From the NCBI GenBank assembly GCA_965277425.1, contig CBDICR010000006.1:62001-126000 (forward strand): a stretch of 64,000 bases of DNA, in the 5' to 3' direction. Made by a program: the position numbers and the translations under genes. Each line of letters begins with the position of its first letter. Within the stretch, counting starts at the first letter, position 1. The notes beneath the pieces were generated by a model that worked only from the letters and a program-made list of their open reading frames with translations, was not told the origin of the DNA and did no database searches. This DNA is from Poindextera sp965277425 (GTDB lineage Bacteria > Pseudomonadota > Alphaproteobacteria > Caulobacterales > Caulobacteraceae). Of the stretch, positions 50,133 through 58,187 are shown one piece after another.

Positions 50133-50852
50133 CTAACGCGGCCTCTTTGACCAAAGGCTGGCGAGGTAGACGCCCGCCAGCGCCACCGCAAGGCCGAACC
50201 AGGTGATGGCGTACTGGAGATGGTTGTTGGGGATGTCGGTCGGCAGCGGCGCGATCTGCGGTCCGCCCGGCGGCGGCGGCGGCTGCTCCAGCATCAGATA
50301 GGTCGGCGCCGGCCGGCTCACGCCCAGGGCGCCGGCCATGGCCGCGATGTCCCGCCCGTACCAGAGGTTCTGCGCCGGGTCGTCCGGCGGGGTGACGAGG
50401 TTGCGCGCATCGCCTTTTCGCAGGATGCCGACGATCGGCGTCGAAAGCGTCTGGCCGGGCGTCGGTTTCAGCCCCTGGGCGACGAAGCCGCGGTCGACCA
50501 GGATGGCGCCATAGGGCCCGTCGGCCAACCGACAGGCGGCGATGATGCGGTTGCCCGCAAATCCATCCTTGACGGAATAGAGCCTGAGATAGGGCGTGGT
50601 CTCGATGTCGGGACAGTCAGCCTGCACACGCGAATAGTCGACGTCCAGCCCATCAGCGGCGCGGCGCATTACAACGTCGAGCGGCTCGGGCGGGGCCGAC
50701 TGCAACGCCGCGATGCGGGCGAGCAGGCCCTCCTTCCAGTGCAGCCGCTGGATCTGCCAGACGCCAAGGCCGATCAGGATCGCGATGCCCAGCGCCGTGG
50801 CCGCGGCCGGGATGACTGCGAACCGGTTCGCCTGGCGCCTAGATGTCGCCAT
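50133..50852 (-). CDS. SURF1-family cytochrome oxidase assembly protein
   Basis: The 239-residue protein has two terminal membrane helices (FAVIPAAATALGIAILIGLGVWQIQRL at the start and AITWFGLAVALAGVYLASLW at the end) around a periplasmic domain (GAILVDRGFV, HLQYAI). SURF1 delivers heme a to cytochrome oxidase subunit I. It overlaps the DUF983 gene by 14 bases and adjoins thrC without a gap. Confidence 0.92.
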   Translation of the reverse strand: MATSRRQANRFAVIPAAATALGIAILIGLGVWQIQRLHWKEGLLARIAALQSAPPEPLDVVMRRAADGLDVDYSRVQADCPDIETTPYLRLYSVKDGFAGNRIIAACRLADGPYGAILVDRGFVAQGLKPTPGQTLSTPIVGILRKGDARNLVTPPDDPAQNLWYGRDIAAMAGALGVSRPAPTYLMLEQPPPPPGGPQIAPLPTDIPNNHLQYAITWFGLAVALAGVYLASLWSKRPR

Positions 50853-51213
50853 GACCGGCTTCGGACGCCTTGTGATGGAACTGCATGGCCAGCATGACGC
50901 CCTTGAACGGCCTGAGCAGCACCCCTGTCAGTATGGCCGCCAGCGGCAGCCAGAGCATCAGATGGACCCAGACGGGCGGATGGAAGGCGATTTCGGTGGC
51001 CAGGGCCGAGAAGCAGACCAGCACTCCCACCACCAGCACGATGAACACCGCCGGCCCGTCGCCGGAATCCGCCGCGGCCAGGTCCAGGCCGCAGGCTTGG
51101 CAGCGGTTGGCGACCTTCAGATAGCCGTCGAACAACGCGCCTTCGCCGCAGGCCGGGCAGCGACAGGTGAGCCCCGCGACGACGGGGTTCACCGGCCGCC
51201 GCGGCTGGATCAA
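50839..51213 (-). CDS. DUF983 membrane protein with two CxxC motifs, TTG start
   Basis: The 124-residue protein has two zinc-like pairs, CRCPACGEGALF and CQACGLDL, then two hydrophobic helices. This is the DUF983 pattern often found in cytochrome oxidase operons. The start is TTG 51213, which overlaps the coxC stop by four bases (TTGA). A later ATG is not available before the first Cys pair. Function unknown, possibly assembly. Confidence 0.9.
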   Translation of the reverse strand: MIQPRRPVNPVVAGLTCRCPACGEGALFDGYLKVANRCQACGLDLAAADSGDGPAVFIVLVVGVLVCFSALATEIAFHPPVWVHLMLWLPLAAILTGVLLRPFKGVMLAMQFHHKASEAGHGDI

Positions 51214-52079
51214 TGCAGACTCGGCAGGATGACGTAGACGAAGGAGAACAGGAAAAGCCAGACCACGTCGACGAAGTGCCAGTACCAGGCGGCCGCCTCG
51301 AAGCCGAAATGCTGCTTCGGGCTGAAGCCGCCGGCCATCAGCCGCCCCAGACAGACGGCCAGGAAGATGGTGCCGACGATGACATGGAAGCCGTGGAAGC
51401 CGGTCGACATGAAGAAGGCCGAGCCGTAGAGGCCCGAATTGGCGGCCTTCGGCGAGAAGAACAGCTGCTCCATCAGGATATGCCGGTATTCATAGGCCTG
51501 GATCGAGGTGAACAGGATGCCGAGCACGATGGTCAGCAGCAGCCCGATCTTGGCGCTGCGCCGGTCGCCGACCTGCAGCGCATGGTGGGCCCAGGTCACC
51601 GTGGTGCCGGACAGCAGCAGGGTCAGGGTGTTGACCAGCGGCAGGTGGAAGGGCGACAGCACCTGGACGCCCATCGGCGGCCAGATCGCCCAGGCCGCCC
51701 TGACCTCTTCGATCGACGACAGGGTCCGGTGGTGATGGAACAGCGCCATCTCGAAGAAGATCCAGAACCACGCCACGAAGAACATCACTTCCGAGGCGAT
51801 GAAGAGGATCATGCCGTAGCGCAGGCCGATCGAGACCACGGGCGTGTGGTCGCCCTCGTTGGCCTCCTTCACCACGTCGCTCCACCAGCCGACCATGGTG
51901 TAGAGGATCCCGGCGAAGCCGAGCGCGCACACCCACCAGGTGTGTTTCGGCAGGCCCCACAGGCCCTTCATGAAGATGACCAGGCCCATGGCCATGACCA
52001 CCGCGGAGATCGAGCCGACCAGCGGCCAGATGCTCGGTTTGACCAGGTGGTAGTCGTGCTTGACGGCGACGTCGGCCAT
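51210..52079 (-). CDS. coxC: Cytochrome c oxidase subunit III
   Basis: The 289-residue protein is subunit III of the aa3-type oxidase. It has about seven hydrophobic helices and typical segments (HDYHLVKPSIWPLVGSISAVVMAMGLV at the start; EVMFFVAWFWIFFEMALFHH; GFHGFHVIVGTIFLAVCLGRL; YWHFVDVVWLFLFSFVYV near the end). It stabilises proton pumping. Starts at ATG 52079. Confidence 0.96.
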   Translation of the reverse strand: MADVAVKHDYHLVKPSIWPLVGSISAVVMAMGLVIFMKGLWGLPKHTWWVCALGFAGILYTMVGWWSDVVKEANEGDHTPVVSIGLRYGMILFIASEVMFFVAWFWIFFEMALFHHHRTLSSIEEVRAAWAIWPPMGVQVLSPFHLPLVNTLTLLLSGTTVTWAHHALQVGDRRSAKIGLLLTIVLGILFTSIQAYEYRHILMEQLFFSPKAANSGLYGSAFFMSTGFHGFHVIVGTIFLAVCLGRLMAGGFSPKQHFGFEAAAWYWHFVDVVWLFLFSFVYVILPSLH

Positions 52080-52143
52080 GTCGGTTCTTCAGTCCTTGAA
52101 CGGGGTTATCAAGCGTGTCGCGAAGCGTTCATCGAGTCCAAGG

Positions 52144-52731
52144 CTATAGCCTCGCCTGCCCGCTTCCGCCAAGGGGTTGCGTCGGTTTCGGGGCCGGGAA
52201 GAAGGTGTAGGCCAGAACAATGTTGGTGAAGCCCTTGGTGTCCGGATCGGAGGCGAACCCCGGATCGATGAAATAGAGCACCGGGAACTTCACCGTCGTG
52301 TGCGCCGGGATGGTCTGGTCGCTGAAGCAGAAGCACTGCAGCTTGCGCATATAGGCCCCGACGCCTTCGGGCGTGACGTTGTAGGAGGCGCGCCCGGTCA
52401 GGGGCTGATCGGCGTTGTTGGTGACGGTGAAAAAGGCCAGGCCCGTCTGGCCGACGCGCAGGGTCTGGCTCGGCTGCACCGGGCGGAAATCCCAAGGCAG
52501 GCCGCGGACATTGGTGTCGAAACCGATGGTGACGCGCTGGTTCAGGATCGTCGTCGGCGCGACCTTGGCGCGCGGCACGGCGCCGGCGAAACCCGTGGCC
52601 TGGCAGAAGGCGCGATAGAAGGGCACGGCGGCGAAGGCCGCGCCGGTCATGATGGCGAAGACCGCGGCGCAGGCGATGACGATGCGCGCGTTGCGGCGCG
52701 GCCGCGGACTAGAACCCGATATCGGCGACAT
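52144..52731 (-). CDS. ctaG: CtaG/Cox11 copper insertion protein
   Basis: The 195-residue protein inserts copper into CuB of subunit I. An N-terminal membrane helix (IVIACAAVFAIMTGAAFAAVPFYRAFC) is followed by a periplasmic domain with the copper motif CFCFSDQTIPAH. The ATG at 52731 overlaps the small upstream ORF. It lies between that ORF and coxC. Confidence 0.94.
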   Translation of the reverse strand: MSPISGSSPRPRRNARIVIACAAVFAIMTGAAFAAVPFYRAFCQATGFAGAVPRAKVAPTTILNQRVTIGFDTNVRGLPWDFRPVQPSQTLRVGQTGLAFFTVTNNADQPLTGRASYNVTPEGVGAYMRKLQCFCFSDQTIPAHTTVKFPVLYFIDPGFASDPDTKGFTNIVLAYTFFPAPKPTQPLGGSGQARL

Positions 52732-52879
52732 GGCCCTTCATTCGAACAATGGTGACGACAAAGACCAGGATGACGAAGAGGCCGAGCGCCACGGCGATGG
52801 CGATGCTGCGCCGCCGCCTGGCCTTGGCCGCCGCGACGGTGTCCGTCGAGACGAAATCCGGGGGTCCGAGATCGCTCAT
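52709..52879 (-). CDS. Small one-helix protein in the cox cluster (CoxF-like)
   Basis: The 56-residue protein has one membrane helix (SIAIAVALGLFVILVFVVTIV) after a polar N-terminus (MSDLGPPDFVSTDTVAAAKARRRR). It overlaps ctaB by ATGA at its start and ctaG by 23 bases at its end. Position and size match small accessory proteins found between ctaB and ctaG in alphaproteobacteria. Function unknown. Confidence 0.85.
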   Translation of the reverse strand: MSDLGPPDFVSTDTVAAAKARRRRSIAIAVALGLFVILVFVVTIVRMKGHVADIGF

Positions 52880-53832
52880 CCGACCAACGGGGGAAGGCCG
52901 ATGAACCGCTCGGCGAGCAGGGCGGCGAAAAGACCGAAGAGATAGAGGATGGAGAAGGCGAACAGGTTGCGCGCATCCTTGGCGTTGGCCTTGACGTCGT
53001 AGAGGCCGCCGGCGCCGGCCGGGACGTCGCCGGCCTTGCTGGCCCAGAGCCGGAAGGCGAGGGCGATGAAGACCGCCCCGCCGACCCCGGACACGATCAG
53101 ATAGAGCAGCCCGCCCAGGCCGGTCAGGGCCGGGACCAGGGCCAGGGCCGCGATGACCATGCTGTAGACCAGGATGGCGCGCCGGGTCGCCGCCGCGCCC
53201 TTGACCACGGGCAGCATGGGCACGCCGGCCCTGGCGTAGTCCTCCTGGGTGTAGAGCGACAGCGCCCAGAAGTGCGGCGGGGTCCATACGAAGATGATGG
53301 CGCAGAGCAGCCAGGCGTTCAGCGGCGTCGTCCCCGAGGCCGCGGCCCAGCCGATCACCGGCGGCAGCGCCCCGGCCAGGCCGCCGATGACGATGTTCTG
53401 CGAGGTCGAACGCTTGAGCCACAAGGTATAGACCACCGCATAGAAGAAGATGGTGAAGGCCAGCAGGCCGGCGGCGAGCAGATTGGTCACCAGCGCCATC
53501 AGCCCGACCGAGAACAGGCTGAGGACGACGCCAAGCGCCAAGGCGTCGGCGCGCTGCACGCGGCCCGACGGCACCGGCCGGTTGCGGGTGCGGCGCATCA
53601 GCCCGTCGATGTCGGAATCGAAGCCCATGTTCAGCGCGCCCGAAGCGCCGGCGCCGACGGCGATGCAGAAGACCGCGACCACCGCCAGGAAGGGGTTGAT
53701 CGGCGTGCGCGCGCAGACCAGGCCGGTGAAGGCGGTGAACACCACCAGCGACATCACCCGCGGCTTCAGGAGCTGGACAAAGTCCTGCCAGCGCGCGGGT
53801 GCGGCGACGGCGGTCGTGACGACATCGGTCAT
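52876..53832 (-). CDS. ctaB: Protoheme IX farnesyltransferase (heme O synthase)
   Basis: This 318-residue UbiA-family prenyltransferase makes heme O for the oxidase. It has the first Asp-rich motif NMGFDSDIDGLMRRTRNRPVPSGR (catalytic N-x-x-x-D-x-x-x-D) and the second near YTQEDYARAGVPMLP. About nine hydrophobic helices follow. It starts MTDVVTTAVAAPARWQDFVQLLKPRV at ATG 53832; a longer frame is a shadow across coxA. Confidence 0.96.
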   Translation of the reverse strand: MTDVVTTAVAAPARWQDFVQLLKPRVMSLVVFTAFTGLVCARTPINPFLAVVAVFCIAVGAGASGALNMGFDSDIDGLMRRTRNRPVPSGRVQRADALALGVVLSLFSVGLMALVTNLLAAGLLAFTIFFYAVVYTLWLKRSTSQNIVIGGLAGALPPVIGWAAASGTTPLNAWLLCAIIFVWTPPHFWALSLYTQEDYARAGVPMLPVVKGAAATRRAILVYSMVIAALALVPALTGLGGLLYLIVSGVGGAVFIALAFRLWASKAGDVPAGAGGLYDVKANAKDARNLFAFSILYLFGLFAALLAERFIGLPPLVG

Positions 53833-53912
53833 ACGGTTCAAGCGTTCGGCTCGCGGCTCAGGGACGGACGGCGATCGCCCGTCCTGGCCGCTTCTTATAC
53901 CCAATTCGCCGC

Positions 53913-55589
53913 TTAGTGGACGTCGGCGTGGATGTGCGGCAGTTCGGAGAACTGGTGGAAGGGCGGCGGCGACGACAGGGTCCATTCCAGCGTCGTCGCG
54001 CCTTCGCCCCAGGGATTGGCCTCGGCCTTGCGGTGACGCACCGCCGCTTCGATCAGCAGCACGAACCAGACCGCCATGCCGACCGCGGTGATCGCGAAGC
54101 CGATGGAGGAGATGTGGTTCCAATAGGCGAAGGCCCGCGGATAGTCGATCGTGCGCCGCGGCATGCCCTGCAAGCCCAGGAAGTGCTGCGGGAAGAAGAT
54201 GGTGTTGACGCCGACGAACATCAGCCAGAAGTGCACCGAGCCGAGGAACTCGTTGTACTTCACGCCCCACATCTTCTCGAACCAGTAGTAGAAGCCGGCG
54301 AAGATCGAGAACACCGCGCCCATGCTCAGCACGTAGTGGAAGTGGGCGATGACGTAGTAGGTGTCATGCAGGCTGTAGTCGATGCCGGCATTGGCCAGCA
54401 CGACCCCGGTCAGGCCGCCGATGGTGAACAGGAAGATGAAGCCGACCGCGAACAGCATCGGCGTCTTGAAGTCGATCGAGCCGCCCCACATGGTCGCGAT
54501 CCAGGAGAAGACCTTGATGCCCGTCGGCACGGCGATAATCATGGTCGCGGCGACGAAATAGGCCTGCAGGTTCACGTTCATGCCCACGGCGTACATGTGG
54601 TGGGCCCAGACGATGAAGCCGAGGAAGCCGATGGCCACCATGGCGTAGGCCATGGCCAGATAGCCGAACACCGGCTTCTTCGAGAAGGTCGAGACCACCT
54701 GGCTGATGATGCCGAAGCCCGGCAGGATCAGGATGTAGACCTCGGGGTGGCCGAAGAACCAGAACAGGTGCTGGAACATCAGCGGATCGCCGCCATTTTG
54801 CGGGTCGAAGAAGTGGGTGCCGAAGTTGCGGTCGGTGAGCAGCATGGTGATGCCGCCGGCCAGCACGGGCAGCGACAGCAGGAGCAGGAACACCGTCACC
54901 AGGATCGACCAGACGAACAGCGGCATACGGTGCAGGGTCATGCCCGGCGCGCGCATGTTGAAGATGGTGGTGATGAAGTTGATCGCGCCCAGGATCGAGG
55001 AGGCCCCGGCCAGGTGGATCGACAGGATGACGAAGTCCATCGCCGGGCCGGTGTTTCCAGTGGTCGAGAGCGGCGGATAGAGGGTCCAGCCGCCATCGAA
55101 GCCCGGTCCAGGCCCGCCGTCGACGAACAGCGAGGTGCACAAAAGGGCGAAGGACGCCACCAGCAGCCAGAACGAGATATTGTTCATGCGCGGGAAGGCC
55201 ATGTCCGGCGCGCCGATCATCAGCGGCACGAACCAGTTGCCGAAGCCGCCGATCATGGCCGGCATGACCATGAAGAAGATCATGATCAGCCCGTGAGCGG
55301 TGGCCGCGACCTCGTAACCCTGGTGGCCGGCCAGGATTGGCAGGCTGCCGAACAGCCCGTTGTCCTTGAACACCTGGATGCCCGGCTCGGCCAGCTCCCA
55401 ACGGATCAGGCCCGAAAGCGTCCCGCCGATGATCCCCGCGAGGATGGCGAAGAGGATATAGAGGGTGCCGATATCCTTGTGGTTGGTCGAAAACAGCCAG
55501 CGCACCCAGAACGGCGGGGTGTGGGCGTAGCCGTGGCCATCGTCGTGGTCATCGTGGCCGTGGTCGATATCGGAAGCGGCGGTCGCCAT
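53913..55589 (-). CDS. coxA: Cytochrome c oxidase subunit I
   Basis: The 558-residue catalytic subunit binds heme a, heme a3 and CuB. About 12 hydrophobic helices are present. Characteristic segments are LFSTNHKDIGTLYILFAILAG, VAATAHGLIMIFFMVMPAMIGGFGNW, FWFFGHPEVYILILPGFGI (CuB-Tyr region), VWAHHMYAVGMNV (CuB His-His) and DTYYVIAHFHYVLSMGA. N-terminus is His/Asp-rich (HGHDDHDDGHGYAH). ATG 55589 is preferred over TTG 55598. Confidence 0.97.
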   Translation of the reverse strand: MATAASDIDHGHDDHDDGHGYAHTPPFWVRWLFSTNHKDIGTLYILFAILAGIIGGTLSGLIRWELAEPGIQVFKDNGLFGSLPILAGHQGYEVAATAHGLIMIFFMVMPAMIGGFGNWFVPLMIGAPDMAFPRMNNISFWLLVASFALLCTSLFVDGGPGPGFDGGWTLYPPLSTTGNTGPAMDFVILSIHLAGASSILGAINFITTIFNMRAPGMTLHRMPLFVWSILVTVFLLLLSLPVLAGGITMLLTDRNFGTHFFDPQNGGDPLMFQHLFWFFGHPEVYILILPGFGIISQVVSTFSKKPVFGYLAMAYAMVAIGFLGFIVWAHHMYAVGMNVNLQAYFVAATMIIAVPTGIKVFSWIATMWGGSIDFKTPMLFAVGFIFLFTIGGLTGVVLANAGIDYSLHDTYYVIAHFHYVLSMGAVFSIFAGFYYWFEKMWGVKYNEFLGSVHFWLMFVGVNTIFFPQHFLGLQGMPRRTIDYPRAFAYWNHISSIGFAITAVGMAVWFVLLIEAAVRHRKAEANPWGEGATTLEWTLSSPPPFHQFSELPHIHADVH

Positions 55590-55616
55590 GATCTTCAATA
55601 CTCTCTTCGTGCGGTC

Positions 55617-56546
55617 TTAGCGCAAGGCCGTCGTCGCGCTGACCTGCGCGACCTTCTGGGGTTGAGCGGGGGCGGAAGACGCAGCCGGGGCGGAGGACGC
55701 GGCGGGCGCGGACGACGCGGCGGCGGCCGGGGCCGATGACGCCGGGGCCGGCGGCGGCGCCTTGGAGGCCACCCAGGCGTTGAAGTCCGGCTGGCTCACC
55801 ACCTTGATCATGATCGGCATATAGGCGTGGTTGACCCCGCAGAGCTGATCGCACTGGCCGTAATAGATGCCGGTCTTCTCGGCCTTGAACCAGGTCTCGT
55901 TCACCCGTCCGGGCACGGCGTCGATCTTCAGGCCGAAGGCCGGCACGCCGAAGTCGTGGATGACGTCGGCGCCGGTCACCAGCACGCGCACGGTCTTGTT
56001 GACCGGCACCACCAGGGCGTTGTCGGCGGCGAGCAGATAGGGCTCGCCGGCGGCCTTGGCGGCGTCCTCGGTCAGGACGTTGGAATCGTATTCGGGGATC
56101 TTCTGGTCGGGATATTCATAGCCCCAATACCACTGATAGCCGGTCGCCTTCACGGTCAGGTCGGGCGGCGGCATGTCGTGATAGGCGTACAGAAGCTTGA
56201 ACGAAAAGATGGCGATGAAGGTCAAGATCAGGACCGGCAGCGCCGTCCAGAGGATCTCGACATAGGTGTTGTGACTCCAGCGGGCCGGGACCGGGTTGGC
56301 CTTCTTGTTGAAGCGGAAGATGCAGATCAGCAGCAAGGCCAGGACGAAGATCGCGATGGCCGTGACGATCGGCATCAGGATCACATTGTGGAAAAAGATC
56401 GCCTGGTGCTTGAGCGGCGAGGCGCCGGGCTGCAGATCCCACCCGCCGGGCGTCGGTTGCCCAAGCAGATCCGCCGCGCGCGCCGAGCCCGCTGCGCCGA
56501 AGAAAAGCGCAATCAGTCCAAACGCAACACTCTCGAGCCTTCGCAT
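55617..56546 (-). CDS. coxB: Cytochrome c oxidase subunit II
   Basis: The 309-residue subunit receives electrons from cytochrome c at the CuA centre. A signal-peptide-like start (MRRLESVAFGLIALFFGAAGSARA) is followed by two membrane helices and a CuA domain. The copper ligands are in YGQCDQLCGVNHAYMPI, with a distal His in VIHDFGVPAFG. The usual CSELCG reads CDQLCG here. The C-terminus is an Ala/Pro/Ser-rich repeat (SSAPAASSAPAAS). GGAG lies upstream of ATG 56546. Confidence 0.95.
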   Translation of the reverse strand: MRRLESVAFGLIALFFGAAGSARAADLLGQPTPGGWDLQPGASPLKHQAIFFHNVILMPIVTAIAIFVLALLLICIFRFNKKANPVPARWSHNTYVEILWTALPVLILTFIAIFSFKLLYAYHDMPPPDLTVKATGYQWYWGYEYPDQKIPEYDSNVLTEDAAKAAGEPYLLAADNALVVPVNKTVRVLVTGADVIHDFGVPAFGLKIDAVPGRVNETWFKAEKTGIYYGQCDQLCGVNHAYMPIMIKVVSQPDFNAWVASKAPPPAPASSAPAAAASSAPAASSAPAASSAPAQPQKVAQVSATTALR

Positions 56547-56748
56547 CAACACGCTCCGCAACCCACCTGACCTCACGCTCGCCAAGGCGGCTTCGCCAGC
56601 CTCCGCAAAGCGGGGCCAGCCCCTTGCGGGGTGCATACGCGGTCTGTCCTGCATTGCCAAGACGGATGCGGATTGGTTTGCGCCCACGGTTTCGCAAGCC
56701 GCCGATGACGCCTATGTTGGACGGGTCTCAGCCTCGGAAAAGCCCTTC

Positions 56749-58179
56749 ATGACCGCCCACGTCTCAGCCCCCTCGATTCTGGAAGCCGCCGGAGTCGACG
56801 CCCGCCGCGCCCACGATATCCTGGGCGAGGCCCTGACCAACGCCGACGACGGCGAACTGTTCGTCGAGCGCTCGGAGAGCGAATCCTTCGTCTGGGACGA
56901 CGGGCGGCTGAAATCGGCCAACTATGATGCGACCGAGGGCTTCGGCCTGCGCGTCGTGGCCGGCGAGACCGCCGGCTACGCCCACGCCGCCGAGATTTCC
57001 GAGGCCGCGATTCGCCGGGCGGCGGAGTCCGCCTCGCTGGCCAAGCGCGGTCATGCCGGCATCGCCGCCGAAGGCCCCAGGGCCACCAACACCAAGCTCT
57101 ATGGCGAGGACGATCCCCTCGCCTCCCCCGGCTTCTCCGACAAGGTCGCGCTGCTGGCCGAGATCGACGCCTATACGCGCGAGCGCGACCCGCGGGTCAA
57201 ACAGGTCAATGTCAGCCTGGCCGGCGAGCGGCGGATGATCGAGATCCTGCGCGCCGACGGCAAGCTGGTGCGCGACGTGCGGCCCCTGGCGCGGGTGAAT
57301 GTCGGCGTCACGATGGAGAAGGACGGTCGCCGCGAGAGCGGCTATTCCGGCGCCGGCGGCCGCGCCGGCTTCGAGACCTGGATCGCGCCCGACCGCTGGA
57401 AGGAACAGGTCGATGAGGCCATCCGCCAGGCCGTCGTCAATCTGGACGCCATCGCCTGCCCGGCCGGCGAGATGGACGTGGTGCTCGGCCCCGGCTGGAA
57501 CGGCGTCCTCCTGCACGAGGCGGTCGGCCACGGCCTGGAGGGCGACTTCAACCGCAAGGGCATCAGCGCCTTTTCCGGCCGCATCGGCGAGCGGGTGGCC
57601 TCGCCCGGCGTCACCGTCTTCGACGACGGCACGCTTTACGGCCGGCGCGGCTCGCTCAGCGTCGACGACGAGGGCACGCCCAGCGACCGCACCATCCTGA
57701 TCGAGGACGGCATCCTGGTCGGCTATATGCACGACCGGATGAGCGCGCGGCTGATGGGCATGAAGGCGACCGGCAACGGCCGGCGGCAATCCTTCGCCCA
57801 CATGCCGATGGTGCGCATGACCAATACCGGCATGATGGGCGGCGACACGCCGATGGCCGAAATGATCGCCTCGATGAAGCGCGGGCTCTACTGCGCCAAT
57901 TTTGGCGGCGGCCAGGTGGACATCACCAACGGCAAGTTCGTCTTCCAGTGCACCGAGGCCTATCTGGTCGAGGACGGCAAGGTGGTCGCCCCGGTCAAGG
58001 GCGCGACGCTGATCGGCGATGGTCCGTCAGCCCTGACCCGCGTCAGCATGATCGGCGACGACTTCTGCTTCGACAACGGCGTCGGCGTCTGCGGCAAGAA
58101 CGGACAGAGCGTGCCGGTGGGCGTCGGCCAGCCGAGCCTGAAGATCACCGGCCTGACGGTGGGCGGGACCAGCGTCTAG
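56749..58179 (+). CDS. tldD: TldD-family metallopeptidase
   Basis: The 476-residue protein is one half of the TldD/TldE (PmbA) peptidase that processes modified peptides. The metal motif is LLHEAVGHGLEGDFN (HExxxH). Other family segments are YSGAGGRAGFETW and RMSARLMGMKATGNGRRQSFAHMPMVRM in parts. ATG 56749 is chosen; the frame continues back into the coxB leader, which is not coding. No tldE/pmbA is in the window. Confidence 0.93.
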   Translation: MTAHVSAPSILEAAGVDARRAHDILGEALTNADDGELFVERSESESFVWDDGRLKSANYDATEGFGLRVVAGETAGYAHAAEISEAAIRRAAESASLAKRGHAGIAAEGPRATNTKLYGEDDPLASPGFSDKVALLAEIDAYTRERDPRVKQVNVSLAGERRMIEILRADGKLVRDVRPLARVNVGVTMEKDGRRESGYSGAGGRAGFETWIAPDRWKEQVDEAIRQAVVNLDAIACPAGEMDVVLGPGWNGVLLHEAVGHGLEGDFNRKGISAFSGRIGERVASPGVTVFDDGTLYGRRGSLSVDDEGTPSDRTILIEDGILVGYMHDRMSARLMGMKATGNGRRQSFAHMPMVRMTNTGMMGGDTPMAEMIASMKRGLYCANFGGGQVDITNGKFVFQCTEAYLVEDGKVVAPVKGATLIGDGPSALTRVSMIGDDFCFDNGVGVCGKNGQSVPVGVGQPSLKITGLTVGGTSV

Positions 58180-58187
58180 CCAGGCGG

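Noticed and set aside
53916..55739. 607-residue plus-strand frame opposite coxA
   Set aside because: Antisense of a conserved gene; no motif, no ribosome-binding site, and composition typical of a mirror frame.
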